Shown: positions 1 to 8,975 of the stretch, in pieces
How the letters are laid out: the number at the start of each line of letters is the position of its first letter
How positions within the stretch are numbered: the first letter of the stretch is position 1
From: Sphingomonadaceae bacterium 3R27E2-A
GTDB taxonomy: Bacteria; Pseudomonadota; Alphaproteobacteria; Sphingomonadales; Sphingomonadaceae
Length of the DNA: 64,000 nucleotides
Assembly: GCA_005503165.1 (NCBI GenBank)
Contig: SCNT01000017.1
Coordinates: 26,502-90,501, forward strand
Reading direction: 5' to 3'
The notes under the pieces: generated by a model
What the model saw: only the letters and a program-made list of their open reading frames with translations
Told to the model about the DNA's origin: nothing
The model's database searches: none
Program-made: the position numbers and the translations under genes

Positions 1-687
1 CGGTCGAAAATGGAGGATACGCCGATCTTCCGCGAGGAAATGGCCGCGGCCGAGGCACGCCGGCCGCCCGGGCTGGGGGCGCTCGCGCGGGATTACTGGC
101 GCCCGCTGCTGGTCGTCGGCGGACTCGTGGTCGCGCTCAATGTCGTCAACTATTCGTTGCTGAGCTACATGCCGACCTATCTCCAGCGTCGCATCGGCCT
201 GTCGAACGACGAAGCGCTGCTCGTACCGATCGTCGGCATGCTCTTCATGATGATCTTCCTCCCGTTCGCGGGAGCGCTGTCCGACCGGGTCGGCCGGCGG
301 CCGATGTGGCGCTGGTCGCTGATCGGCCTGCTGCTGCTGGTGGCGCCGCTCTATATGCTGATCGGAACCGGATTTGCCGGCGCCATAGCCGGGTTCATGG
401 CGCTCGGTCTGCTCTACGTGCCGCAGCTCGCGACGATCTCGGCGACCTTTCCGGCCATGTTTCCGACCGCGGTGCGTTTCGCAGGCTTCGCCATCGCCTA
501 TAATATTTCGACGTCGATCTTCGGCGGTACGGCGCCGATGGTCGGCAGCGGCCTGATCAGCCTGACCGGCGACCCGCTGATGCCGGCTTATTATATGATG
601 CTGGCATGCGTCGTCGGGCTCGTCGCGCTGCGCTATATGCCTGAGACGGCCGGGCGTTCGCTGCGCGAGGATCCCTTCGCGCGGTGA
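1..687 (+). CDS. MFS transporter, MHS-like, 3' part
   Basis: C-terminal part of a major facilitator superfamily proton symporter. The frame is open to the first base of the window, so the start lies upstream and the Met at base 10 is probably internal. The segment carries about five to six hydrophobic helices, a central DRVGRRP loop typical of MFS proteins and the terminal PETAGRSL signature common in the metabolite:H+ symporter (ProP/KgtP/ShiA-like) group. The PIFREE segment near the visible start also recurs in that group. The substrate cannot be read from this half. It would act in the inner membrane. It is followed by about 160 bases holding only the terminator of the convergent tRNA gene. 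Confidence 0.8.
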   Translation, partial: RSKMEDTPIFREEMAAAEARRPPGLGALARDYWRPLLVVGGLVVALNVVNYSLLSYMPTYLQRRIGLSNDEALLVPIVGMLFMMIFLPFAGALSDRVGRRPMWRWSLIGLLLLVAPLYMLIGTGFAGAIAGFMALGLLYVPQLATISATFPAMFPTAVRFAGFAIAYNISTSIFGGTAPMVGSGLISLTGDPLMPAYYMMLACVVGLVALRYMPETAGRSLREDPFAR

Positions 688-789
688 GATCGCCGAAGCC
701 CGGGACCGGAAGTGGTTACACGCATCGGCGGGCCACCCGACCCCGGCGGCGGCGCAATGGTGAAATCCGGGGCCGCAAAACGGCAAGAA

Positions 790-811
790 GGCCGCGCCTT
801 TCGGCGCGGTC
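790..811 (-). terminator. Intrinsic terminator of tRNA-Leu
   Basis: A 7-bp GC stem (792-798 with 803-809) closes a four-base loop. On the minus strand it is followed by the T-rich stretch TTCTTGCCGTTTT. It lies 40 bases downstream of the tRNA-Leu gene on the same strand. The plus strand lacks a T run after the stem, so it mainly serves the minus strand. Confidence 0.55.
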
Positions 812-850
812 TCAAATAAAACCGAATTAAGTCTAATACTTAACACTGGG

Positions 851-937
851 TGGTGCGGTCGAGAAGACTCGAACTTCCACGGCCTTTCGGCCACAACGAC
901 CTCAACGTTGCGCGTCTACCAGTTCCGCCACGACCGC
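851..937 (-). tRNA. tRNA-Leu (anticodon GAG)
   Basis: Read on the minus strand, this folds as a class II tRNA. The acceptor stem is GCGGTCG/CGACCGC, with a D arm, an anticodon stem CAACG/CGTTG around loop TTGAGGT (anticodon GAG, reading CUC and CUU), and a long variable arm as expected for leucine. The T arm is GTTCGAGTC and the 3' CCA is encoded. The 87-base length includes CCA. No integrase or duplicated 3' end is seen nearby, so there is no sign that it is used as an attachment site. Confidence 0.95.
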
Positions 938-1071
938 ACATCATGATGGTCCGGATCGAGTCCGGCACCAGGTAGGAGCGGGCGCCTAGCAAAGCTTTCC
1001 GGGCGATGCAAGCGACCACGGCCGCATTTATTTTTGCAGCTGCGAAGAAGCCGGGCGGCGCTCAGCCGCGG

Positions 1072-1137
1072 CTGTCACCAAAGCGACTCCAAAGAGTCAC
1101 TCAAATGTCATCGCTCTGGCGTCAGACCGTCACCGAA
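1072..1137 (+). promoter_or_regulatory. Probable PhoB (Pho box) array upstream of lipoprotein gene
   Basis: Six consecutive 11-base units start at 1072, 1083, 1094, 1105, 1116 and 1127. Four carry a GTCA core in the same register (CTGTCACCAAA, GAGTCACTCAA, ATGTCATCGCT, CCGTCACCGAA) and the other two are degenerate. Direct TGTCA-type repeats with an 11-bp period are the architecture of the PhoB binding site. The array ends 119 bases before the lipoprotein start, within the 938-1256 stretch that holds no gene. A similar array precedes gspC. Binding by PhoB is inferred. Confidence 0.6.
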
Positions 1138-1256
1138 TCACCCTAGTGGCGGCCCCATCGGGGGGCGGCGGAATGATTTCGCCGTTCCTGCCGGTGACTT
1201 TCAGCAGGGGCGCCGCCCGGCGTTTTGGGCGCGCACAGCGGATAACGGAGATTTTC

Positions 1257-2816
1257 ATGGCGGCTTTCGCGCGCGTTCGTTTGGTCATGCTCAGCGGCGT
1301 GGCCTGTTCCATTCTGGCCGCCTGCGGCGCCGACGGCGTCGCCTCGCCCGGCGAAGGCGTGATCGTGATCCCGGCGCCGACGCCGACCCCCACGCCGACG
1401 CCGACCCCGACGCCGACCCCGACGGGCGTCACCCCCGCCGCTGCCTGCCCGACGATCGCCGGCCCCGCGCTCACCGACCTCGGCACCATCACCGGCCCGC
1501 AGGGCACCTGGCGCAACTGCGGCTTCCCCGCGCGCTTCACCACCACCACCGCGATCCCCAAGGTCCCGGGCGTGATCTATTCGCTCCCCGGCCGCGTCGA
1601 CGTCGGCACCGACCAGGGCGCGACCAGCACCAACACCGACGTCACGCTGACGATCGATCCGGGCGTGACCATCTTCGGCGCGACGGGCGTGTCGTTCCTG
1701 GTCGTCAACCGCGGCAACCGCATCGACGCGGTCGGCACCCCGACCCAGCCGATCGTCTTCACCGGCCGCGGCAACGTCGTCGGCTCGGCCGATGACAACA
1801 CCTCGCAGCTGTGGGGCGGCGTCGTCCTGCTCGGCCGCGCGCCGATCACCGACTGCCTCGCGCCGGGCGCCACGCCGGGCACCGCGGCCTGCGAACGCGA
1901 CACCGAAGGCACCTCGAACGCGCTTTATGGCGGCGCGCAGCCGGCCGACAATTCGGGCCGCATGTCGTACGTCCAGATCCGCTATTCGGGCTTCATCCTG
2001 TCGGCGGCGAGCGAACTGCAGGGCCTGACCCCCTCGGGCGTCGGTTCGGGCACCACGATCGAGAATATCCAGATCCACAACAGCTCGGACGACGGCATCG
2101 AAGTGTTCGGCGGCCGCGTGAACATGCGCAACCTCGCCATCACCGGCGCGGAAGACGACGGCCTCGACACCGACGTCGGCTACAAGGGCAATGTCCAGTT
2201 CCTGCTCGCGGTGCAGCGGGCGGGCGGCTCGGTCGGCGACTCGATGCTCGAGATCGACTCGAACGGCAACGAAGACACGACCCCGCGCCAGAATGTCGCG
2301 CTGTCGAACTTCACCTTCATCCACCGCGCCAATGCCGCTGGCAATACCGCTTCGATCCTGATCCGCGGCGGTGCCGACTATCGCTTCATGAACGGCGTGA
2401 TCGCGGCGCCGGGCATCTCGTGCCTGCGCATCAACTCGGCGACCACGGTGCAGACCGCAGGCCCCGACGAAGCCGGTCCGCCGAAGTTCGACTCGGTCAA
2501 CATGCAGTGCGGCGGCGCCAGCCCTTTCCTGGGCACCGGCGGCGTCACCAACGACCAGGTCGCGGCGATCTTCAACGCGGGCACCAACAACAGCTCGAGC
2601 TTCGTCCCGACGCTCGCCAGCGTGTTCATCAACGGCTCGGCCGAAACCGCCCGTCCGGCGTTCAACCCGGTTCCGATCAACGCCTTCTTCGCGAACGCGG
2701 GTTATGTCGGCGCCGTGCGCGATGCCGCCGACACGCGCTTCACGGGCTGGACCTGCAACTCGGCGACCGCGAACTTCGGTTCGTCGAGCGCCGCCTGCAC
2801 GCTCATCCCGGTCTGA
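1257..2816 (+). CDS. Exported lipoprotein, ElpS-like, probable T2SS substrate
   Basis: A lipoprotein of 519 residues. The frame is open further upstream, but ATG 1257 is chosen because GGAG lies six bases before it and because it places a clean type II signal peptide at the N-terminus with lipobox LAAC (Cys23). A Pro-Thr repeat linker (about residues 41-56) follows. The main domain contains WGGVVLLGRAPI, DNSGRMSYVQIRYSG, a GVGSGTTIENIQIHNSSDDG-type stretch and EDDGLDTD, the regular short-strand pattern of a right-handed beta-helix. Relatives occur in many Proteobacteria and Bacteroidetes beside TonB receptors. In Caulobacter, ElpS is a phosphate-starvation-induced extracellular lipoprotein exported by the type II system. 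The Pho-box-like array upstream, the TonB receptor 88 bases downstream and the gsp operon after it match that picture. The substrate role is inference. Confidence 0.75.
   Translation: MAAFARVRLVMLSGVACSILAACGADGVASPGEGVIVIPAPTPTPTPTPTPTPTPTGVTPAAACPTIAGPALTDLGTITGPQGTWRNCGFPARFTTTTAIPKVPGVIYSLPGRVDVGTDQGATSTNTDVTLTIDPGVTIFGATGVSFLVVNRGNRIDAVGTPTQPIVFTGRGNVVGSADDNTSQLWGGVVLLGRAPITDCLAPGATPGTAACERDTEGTSNALYGGAQPADNSGRMSYVQIRYSGFILSAASELQGLTPSGVGSGTTIENIQIHNSSDDGIEVFGGRVNMRNLAITGAEDDGLDTDVGYKGNVQFLLAVQRAGGSVGDSMLEIDSNGNEDTTPRQNVALSNFTFIHRANAAGNTASILIRGGADYRFMNGVIAAPGISCLRINSATTVQTAGPDEAGPPKFDSVNMQCGGASPFLGTGGVTNDQVAAIFNAGTNNSSSFVPTLASVFINGSAETARPAFNPVPINAFFANAGYVGAVRDAADTRFTGWTCNSATANFGSSSAACTLIPV
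1376..1424 (+). repeat. In-frame CCGACG/CCGACC hexamer tandem repeat
   Basis: About eight imperfect hexamers encode the Pro-Thr linker of the lipoprotein. The unit is a multiple of three, so copy-number change by slippage would keep the frame. Confidence 0.7.
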
Positions 2817-2904
2817 CGCGCCGACGTTTCGAATATTGGGGCGGGGCGCACCGACGGCGGAGCGCCTCGCCCCCTATCCCATCTGCAAACAGGGGTTTCC
2901 TATC

Positions 2905-5613
2905 ATGACCACGCGGCCGCTCTTCGCCAGCCTGCTGCTTATCTCGTCGGCTCTGGTGTCCCCCGCGGCGCTGGCGCAGGACGCCGTCCAGTCGACCCCG
3001 CCGACCGAGGATGTCGCCGAGCCCTCGACCGACGCGGCGCCGGGCGACGTTCCCGCCGAAGAAGAGCCCGACGTCTCGATCCCCGGCGGCGCCGACCAGG
3101 AAATCGTCGTCACCGGCCGCTATACCCCCAATGTCGTCCGCGCGACCCCCGAAGTCGTGTCGGTGCTGTCGTCGGCCGACATCGCGCGCACCGGCGAAGG
3201 CGACATCTCGGGCTCGCTCCAGCGCGTGACCGGCCTCAGCGTCGTCGGCGGCGGCTTCGTCTATGTCCGCGGCCTCGGCGACCGTTATTCGCTCGCGCTC
3301 CTGAACGGTTCGCCGCTGCCCAGCCCCGAACCGCTGAAGCGCGTCGTCCCGCTCGACATCTTCCCCTCGAACGTCATCGATTCGACGCTCGTCCAGAAAA
3401 GCTATTCGGCGAACTTCCCCGGCGAATTCGGCGGCGGCGTGATCAACCTCACGACCAAGGCGACCCCGCGCGAGAGCTTCCTGACCTTCTCGGGCGGCGT
3501 TGGCTGGGACAGCGAGACGACCAACGAACTCGGCTATACCTATTATGGCAGCGATACCGACTGGACCGGCTTCGACGACGGCACGCGCGACATCCCGCCG
3601 CTGCTGAGCGCCGCGCTGGCGAGCGGCAAGCCGATCCTCGAGGGCGCCGACTTCACGCAGGACGATCTCGAAGCGATCCAGATGGAGTTGGTCAACGCGG
3701 AGACGACGCTCCTCCAGCAGAACAACCATATCCCGGTGAACTGGTCGGCGGGCGTCACCGGCGGCACGACGATCACGCTGCCCGACGGCGAACTCGGCAT
3801 CATCGCGACCGCGGGGATCAGCAACAAGTGGCGCACCCGCGACACGCTGCAGCAGACGACGCTGAACCAGGACCTCTCGGGCGATCCGCAGACGAGTTTC
3901 AACCGCGTCATCACCGACAATCGCATCGTGGTGAACGGCCTGCTCGGTTTCGGGCTCGAGCTGGGCGATCACAAATTCCGCTGGACCAACCTCTATATCC
4001 GCGACACGCTGAAGCAGGCGCGGCTGGGCCTCGGCAGCGATGCGAACCAGGTGGGCCGCGACATCCTGAAGCAGGACACCGCCTGGTACGAGCGCCAGCT
4101 GATCAACACGCAGCTGGTGGCCGAATTCGACTTCGACCAGCTCCAGCTCGACCTGCGCGGCGGCTACGCCAATTCGCAGCGCGAGGCGCCCTATGAGCGC
4201 AGCTTCACCTATGTGCGCACCAACCTGCCGCTCGCGCAGGACCCCACGGGCGACAAGTTTATCAACGACCTCGGCGGCAACCGCGGCGACGCGACGATCG
4301 CCTTCTCGGACCTCAACGAGGATCTGTGGTCCGGCGGGATCGACCTGTCGTACGAGCTGGCGCCCCGGATCACCGCGACGGTCGGCTATGCCTATACCGA
4401 CACCCACCGTGTTGCGGTGCGCCGCGCCTTCCAGTTCCGCGCCTCGGGCCTGCCGGTGCCGGTGACGCAGCTGCGTCCCGACTATCTGCTCTCGGATGCG
4501 TCGATCCAGCTCTATGACATCACGCTGATCGAAACCTCGGCGCAGGACGGCACCGCGGCGTTCGAGGCCGATCTGGTGACCCACGCGGGATATGCGCAGC
4601 TGCAGGCCGAGCTGACTTCGGGCGTCAACATCAACGCCGGCGTGCGTTACGAGGACGGCAAGCAGACCGTCGTGCCGGTCGACCTGTTCAATACCGGCGG
4701 CGGCGCGATTGTCGCGACGAACCTCAAGAACGACTATTGGCTGCCGGCGGTCACGCTGACGTGGGAAGTCGCGCCCGATATGCAGCTGCGCGTCAGCGGG
4801 TCGAAGACGATCGCGCGACCCCAGTTCCGCGAACTGATCGCGCAGGTCTATCTCGATCCCGATTCGAACCGTCAGTTCCGTGGCAACCCGTCGCTGACCG
4901 ACAGCGAACTGTGGAATGCCGAGGCGCGTTACGAATGGTATTTCGCGCGCGACCAGCGCGTGACCGTCGCGGGCTTCTACAAGTCGATCGACCGCCCGAT
5001 CGAGGCCTATACCTCGATCAGCACCGACTCGCTCGCCAACACCAGTTTCGCCAACGCGCCGAAGGCGACGCTCTACGGCGCCGAGTTCGAGGTGCAGAAA
5101 TATATTCCGCTCGACACGCTCTCGGACTCGGCCTTCTGGCAGAGCCGCCGCCTCGTCCTGATCGGCAACTATACCTGGACCCAGTCGGAAATTAAGGTTG
5201 GCGCGGGCGACACCACCGTGATCAACGGCGTCGAACTCGATGCGAACGACTTCTTCTTCGACGGCTCGCCGCTCACCGGCCAGTCGGACCATCTGGTCAA
5301 CGTCCAGATCGGTCTCGAGGACCAGGACAAATTGTCGCAGCAGACCCTGCTGCTCACCTACGCCAGCCCGCGCATCACCAGCCGCGGTCCGTCGGGCCAG
5401 CCCGACATTCGCGAAAAGCCGGGAATCCAGCTCGACTTCGTCGCGCGCCAGGGCTTCACCGTTTTCGGCAAGGAAATCGAGCTCAAGTTCGAAGCGCGCA
5501 ACCTGACCGGCCGCACCTTCAAGGAAGTGCAGGAATCGGGCGACAACCAGATTTTCCTCAACCGCTACAAGCTCGGCCGCAGCTTCTCGCTGGGAGCCTC
5601 GCTGAAGTTCTGA
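2905..5613 (+). CDS. TonB-dependent outer membrane receptor
   Basis: An outer-membrane TonB-dependent receptor of 902 residues. A signal peptide ends near residue 25 (AALAQ). A TonB-box-like EIVVTGR follows at about residue 69, then a plug domain with YVRGLGDRYS, the PLDIFPSN segment and GEFGGGVINLTTK, which is typical of the plug. The remainder is a beta-barrel rich in aromatic alternation and ends in Phe (LGASLKF), the usual barrel-insertion signal. The frame is open upstream, but ATG 2905 gives the signal peptide at the N-terminus and has an AGGGG ribosome site. It follows the lipoprotein gene by 88 bases and is probably co-transcribed with it. The lipoprotein and the Pho-type repeats upstream suggest a phosphorus-containing ligand, but the ligand is not readable from the sequence. 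Confidence 0.9.
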   Translation: MTTRPLFASLLLISSALVSPAALAQDAVQSTPPTEDVAEPSTDAAPGDVPAEEEPDVSIPGGADQEIVVTGRYTPNVVRATPEVVSVLSSADIARTGEGDISGSLQRVTGLSVVGGGFVYVRGLGDRYSLALLNGSPLPSPEPLKRVVPLDIFPSNVIDSTLVQKSYSANFPGEFGGGVINLTTKATPRESFLTFSGGVGWDSETTNELGYTYYGSDTDWTGFDDGTRDIPPLLSAALASGKPILEGADFTQDDLEAIQMELVNAETTLLQQNNHIPVNWSAGVTGGTTITLPDGELGIIATAGISNKWRTRDTLQQTTLNQDLSGDPQTSFNRVITDNRIVVNGLLGFGLELGDHKFRWTNLYIRDTLKQARLGLGSDANQVGRDILKQDTAWYERQLINTQLVAEFDFDQLQLDLRGGYANSQREAPYERSFTYVRTNLPLAQDPTGDKFINDLGGNRGDATIAFSDLNEDLWSGGIDLSYELAPRITATVGYAYTDTHRVAVRRAFQFRASGLPVPVTQLRPDYLLSDASIQLYDITLIETSAQDGTAAFEADLVTHAGYAQLQAELTSGVNINAGVRYEDGKQTVVPVDLFNTGGGAIVATNLKNDYWLPAVTLTWEVAPDMQLRVSGSKTIARPQFRELIAQVYLDPDSNRQFRGNPSLTDSELWNAEARYEWYFARDQRVTVAGFYKSIDRPIEAYTSISTDSLANTSFANAPKATLYGAEFEVQKYIPLDTLSDSAFWQSRRLVLIGNYTWTQSEIKVGAGDTTVINGVELDANDFFFDGSPLTGQSDHLVNVQIGLEDQDKLSQQTLLLTYASPRITSRGPSGQPDIREKPGIQLDFVARQGFTVFGKEIELKFEARNLTGRTFKEVQESGDNQIFLNRYKLGRSFSLGASLKF

Positions 5614-5621
5614 GGCCGAAC

Positions 5622-5755
5622 ATCCTCCCCCTGGCCGCAGGCCATGGGGAGGGGGCCGCCGCGAAGCGGTGGTGGAGGGGCGGCGACCTCGCGTCATGGC
5701 CCCTCCGTCAGCCCTCCGGGCTGACACCTCCCCATGGCTGCACCACAGGGAGGAT
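5622..5755 (+). repeat. Composite palindromic intergenic repeat, copy 1
   Basis: Several nested inverted repeats (CCTCCCC/GGGGAGG, CCGCCGCGAAGCGGTGG, GTCAGCCCTCCGGGCTGAC) lie in the 275-base gap between the TonB receptor and gspC. The same layout of outer CCTCCC...GGGAGG arms and inner GGAGGGG/CCCCTCC recurs at 38824-39027 and 61819-61962. This is a dispersed non-coding element, and it may also act as a terminator for the receptor gene. Confidence 0.75.
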
Positions 5756-5789
5756 CGCAAACAGGCGACCGCAGGGCAGACTCGCCCGA

Positions 5790-5833
5790 TTGTCAAAAAA
5801 CTGTAATCTTCCCGTCAGCTGATTGTCACCGAT
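5790..5833 (+). promoter_or_regulatory. Probable tandem Pho boxes upstream of gspC
   Basis: Four contiguous 11-base units are TTGTCAAAAAA, CTGTAATCTTC, CCGTCAGCTGA and TTGTCACCGAT. The first 18 bases closely match the enterobacterial Pho-box consensus CTGTCATAAAACTGTCAT. The array ends 55 bases before the gspC start, a normal distance for a PhoB-activated promoter. A TAGGCG sequence near 5841 is a possible -10. This predicts phosphate-starvation control of the whole type II secretion operon. Confidence 0.65.
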
Positions 5834-5888
5834 CGCCCCTAGGCGATTCGCGAGACGCAATTTCAGGCGGGGGTAAGACGGGCTTTTC

Positions 5889-6764
5889 ATGGCGACGCTG
5901 ATGTCCGGATCGGCTCTTCGGCTGCCACGCGGCCTGCCCGCATGGCTGCGCGTTCGCCGTTCGCCGCGCGCGATGTGGCCGCTGCTGCTCGTCGGCCTGC
6001 TGGCGCTGCTGCTCGCGGTGCAGGCGGTGCGGCTGGTCTGGACGCTGATCACCCCGCTGTCGCCGCTCGGCGCGTGGCAGCCGCAGACCGCGGTGATCGC
6101 TTCGCCCGCCGAACGCCGCGCGCTGTTCGCCGGCTTCGATCCCTTCTTCCGCACCGGCGGGCAGGGTCCTGCCAGCGCCACCGTCACCGCGCTCGGGCTC
6201 ACGCTCTTCGGCGTCAACATCAACGAGGCGACCGGCGGCGGCTCGGCGATCATCGCGGGCGAGGACGGGGTCCAGTCGAGCTACGCCGTCGGCGAGGAGA
6301 TTGCGCCGGGGGTCAAGCTCGTCGGGGTTGCCTTCGACCATGTGCTGCTCGACCGCGGCGGCGCGCGCGAGAGCCTGTTCCTCGACCAGAGCGGCGACGC
6401 CGCGGTCGCGGCGCCCGCGACCCCGCTGCCCGCCCCGACGCCGGTCGGTGCGCCCGCCGCCGATCCCAATGCCGTTGCCGGCGAACTCTCGCCCGCCGCG
6501 CTCAAGGCCGGGGTCGGCTTCGCCCCGCGCACCGAAAATGGCAAGGTCACGGGCGTCGTGGTCCAGCCGCAGGGCGACGGCGCGATCTTCCGCGCCGCGG
6601 GCCTGCGCCCCGGCGACGTCGTGCGCGGCGTCAACGGCCGCCCCATCGGGTCGGCGGGCGACGCCGCCGCGCTCGCCAGCCAGTTCGCACCGGGTGCGCG
6701 CATCTCGCTCGAAATCGAGCGCGGGGCGCAGGTCATCCCGATCGCCATTTTTGTTTCGAAGTAA
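5889..6764 (+). CDS. gspC: Type II secretion inner-membrane protein GspC
   Basis: Inner-membrane protein of 291 residues that links the secretin GspD to the inner-membrane platform. One membrane helix (about residues 34-57) follows a basic N-terminus. A periplasmic homology region (about 70-165) comes next, then a Pro/Ala linker and a C-terminal PDZ domain (about 200-291) with LRPGDVVRGVNG. The length and architecture are those of GspC proteins with a PDZ. It is the first gene of the gsp operon, six bases before gspD, and sits directly downstream of the Pho-type repeats. Confidence 0.9.
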   Translation: MATLMSGSALRLPRGLPAWLRVRRSPRAMWPLLLVGLLALLLAVQAVRLVWTLITPLSPLGAWQPQTAVIASPAERRALFAGFDPFFRTGGQGPASATVTALGLTLFGVNINEATGGGSAIIAGEDGVQSSYAVGEEIAPGVKLVGVAFDHVLLDRGGARESLFLDQSGDAAVAAPATPLPAPTPVGAPAADPNAVAGELSPAALKAGVGFAPRTENGKVTGVVVQPQGDGAIFRAAGLRPGDVVRGVNGRPIGSAGDAAALASQFAPGARISLEIERGAQVIPIAIFVSK

Positions 6765-6770
6765 GGCTCT

Positions 6771-8975
6771 ATGCGTCTCAAACTGTCCCTGATGCTTGCC
6801 GCCGCGCTGGTTTCGGCCGCACCGCTCCCGGCGCTCGCGCAATATTCGCTGAACGTGCGCGATGCCGATATCCGCGCCTTCATCCAGGACGCGGCGCGGA
6901 TCACCGGGCGCACCTTCGTCATCGACGGGCGCGTCACCGGCAAGGTCTCGGTGGTCACCGACCGCCCGCTGTCGCGCAGCGAATATTTCGAGATTTTCCT
7001 CGCCACTCTCCGCTCGAACGGCCTCGTCGCGGTGCCGGGGCCGAACGGCGCCTATCGCATCCAGCCGATCGACGGCGCCGCGGCGCAGCCCGGGCGCATC
7101 GGCGGCCGCGGCGCGGCGCAGAACCAGTTCGTGACCGAGATCATCCGCCTGCGCCACATCGACGCGGTCGCTGCGGTCGAGACCTTGCGCCCGCTGGTCA
7201 GCCCGCAGGGCTCGCTCACCGCGAACCGCAACGCCAACAGCCTGGTGGTTGCCGACTTCGCCGACAATATCCGCCGCATCCGCGCGCTGGCGAGCAGCAT
7301 CGACCGCGACACTACCACCAGCCAGATCGTGACGCTCAAGAACGCCGGCGCGCGCGAGATCGCCGCCGCACTGCAGGCGCTCGTGCCCGCGGCGGGGGAG
7401 GGGGCGCAGTCGCCCGTCGCGATCGTGCCGATCGACAGCAGCAATGCGATTGCGCTCAGGGGCGACCAGGCGCTCGTCGCGCGCTTCGTCGCGATGGCGA
7501 ACGACCTCGACGCCAAGGCGGCGGGCGGCACCGAGCTGCGCGTCTACTGGCTCCAGCACGCCAATGCCGAGACGCTGCTGCCGACGATCCAGCAGCTCGT
7601 CGGCGGCGGCAGCGATCCGGCGCAGAAGGCGGGCCTGCCGCCCGCGACCTCGTCTTCCTCGTCGTCCAGCGGCGGCACCTCGGCCCCGACCGCCGCGCCC
7701 GTCCCCGCGACGCCGACCTCGGTCAGCGGCTCGGGCGGCAGCATCGCGACACGCGGCCCCGCGATCGTCACCCGCTACGAGGGCGCGAACGCGATCATCG
7801 TCGCCGCGAACAGCGAGGTGCAGCGCATGCTCGGCGAGCTGATCCGCCAGCTCGACAGCCGCCGCGAACAGGTGCTGGTCGAGGCGATCGTCGTTGAGAT
7901 CGGTGACAGTGCGGCGAAACAGCTCGGCGTGCAGTTCCTGATCGGCGGCAAGAATATCCCCTTCGCCGCGACTAGCTACAGCAATGCCTCGCCCAACATA
8001 TTGACGCTGGGCGGCGCCTATGCCGCGAACGAGCTGTCGCAGGACACGACGACCGTGAACGGCAACACCACCGTCACCACGACCGGAAGCTCGTTCGGAA
8101 ACACCCTGCAGGAAGCCGCTGCGGCGCAGCTGCTCCAGGCGACCGGCGGCTTCGCGGGTTTCGCCGGCGACATCGGCAAGAACACCGTGTTCGGGGCGAT
8201 CATCAACGCGGTGAAATCCGACACGACGTCGAACCTGCTCGCGACCCCGCATATCGTGACGCTGGACAACCAGGCGGCGAAATTCCTCGTCGGGCAGGAA
8301 GTGCCGATCACGACGGGGGAAGCGCTCAGCGACAATTTCGACAACGCCTTCCGCACCGTCCAGCGCGAAGAGGTCGGCATCAAGCTCGAGGTCACCCCGC
8401 AGGTCAACGGCGCGGGCGAGGTCAAACTGTTCCTCCGCCAGGAAGTGTCGAGCGTCGCGGGTCCCGTGTCGTCGCGCAACAGCGACCTCATCCTCAACAA
8501 GCGCTCGTTCGAGACGGTGCTGACCGTCGACGACGGCGAGATCCTGGCGATCGGCGGCTTGCTCAACGACGACGAGCGCAAGACGATCGAGCGCATCCCG
8601 CTGCTGAGCGACATCCCGCTGCTCGGCGAGCTTTTCAAGTCGCGCAGCCGCAGCCGCGCCAAGACCAACCTGATGGTCTTCATCCGCCCGACGATCCTGC
8701 GCAGCCGCGAGGACAATGCCGCGCTCACCGCACGCCGCTACGGCTATGTCCGCGACGTCCAGCTGCGCCGCAACCCGAACGAGGAACCCGCGATCGACAC
8801 GCTGGTGCGCGACTATATGGGGACCACCCCGCCGGCGCCGCCGAGCCCGACCGACGTCACCGTCGGCCCCGTCGACCTGCCCGCGCTGCGCGGTCCCGAA
8901 GGCACGGTGATCTCGACCGACGTGCCGCCCTCGATCTCGAACGCGCCCGCGCCGCCCCCCGGAGACTATCCGTGA
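6771..8975 (+). CDS. gspD: Type II secretion secretin GspD
   Basis: Outer-membrane secretin of 734 residues that forms the exit channel. The signal peptide ends near residue 24 (LPALAQ). N0 starts with YSLNVRDADIRAFIQ. N1-N3 domains follow, with a Ser/Gly/Pro-rich insert near residues 285-325. The secretin core (about 430-640) has SNLLATPHIVTLDNQAAKF and VGQEVPITTG. The C-terminal tail is proline-rich. No obvious S-domain for pilotin binding is seen. Its last four bases overlap the gspE start. Confidence 0.95.
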   Translation: MRLKLSLMLAAALVSAAPLPALAQYSLNVRDADIRAFIQDAARITGRTFVIDGRVTGKVSVVTDRPLSRSEYFEIFLATLRSNGLVAVPGPNGAYRIQPIDGAAAQPGRIGGRGAAQNQFVTEIIRLRHIDAVAAVETLRPLVSPQGSLTANRNANSLVVADFADNIRRIRALASSIDRDTTTSQIVTLKNAGAREIAAALQALVPAAGEGAQSPVAIVPIDSSNAIALRGDQALVARFVAMANDLDAKAAGGTELRVYWLQHANAETLLPTIQQLVGGGSDPAQKAGLPPATSSSSSSSGGTSAPTAAPVPATPTSVSGSGGSIATRGPAIVTRYEGANAIIVAANSEVQRMLGELIRQLDSRREQVLVEAIVVEIGDSAAKQLGVQFLIGGKNIPFAATSYSNASPNILTLGGAYAANELSQDTTTVNGNTTVTTTGSSFGNTLQEAAAAQLLQATGGFAGFAGDIGKNTVFGAIINAVKSDTTSNLLATPHIVTLDNQAAKFLVGQEVPITTGEALSDNFDNAFRTVQREEVGIKLEVTPQVNGAGEVKLFLRQEVSSVAGPVSSRNSDLILNKRSFETVLTVDDGEILAIGGLLNDDERKTIERIPLLSDIPLLGELFKSRSRSRAKTNLMVFIRPTILRSREDNAALTARRYGYVRDVQLRRNPNEEPAIDTLVRDYMGTTPPAPPSPTDVTVGPVDLPALRGPEGTVISTDVPPSISNAPAPPPGDYP

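Noticed and set aside
851..937. tRNA-Leu as an integration site for a mobile island
   Set aside because: No integrase, no duplicated tRNA 3' end and no change in gene type next to it.
2803..5796. 997-codon minus-strand frame over the TonB receptor
   Set aside because: The plus strand encodes a complete receptor with signal peptide and terminal Phe; the reverse frame has no features. The same applies to long reverse frames at 5826-8252, 29750-32686 and 33527-35392, and to the plus-strand frames at 54997-57555 and 57377-60652.
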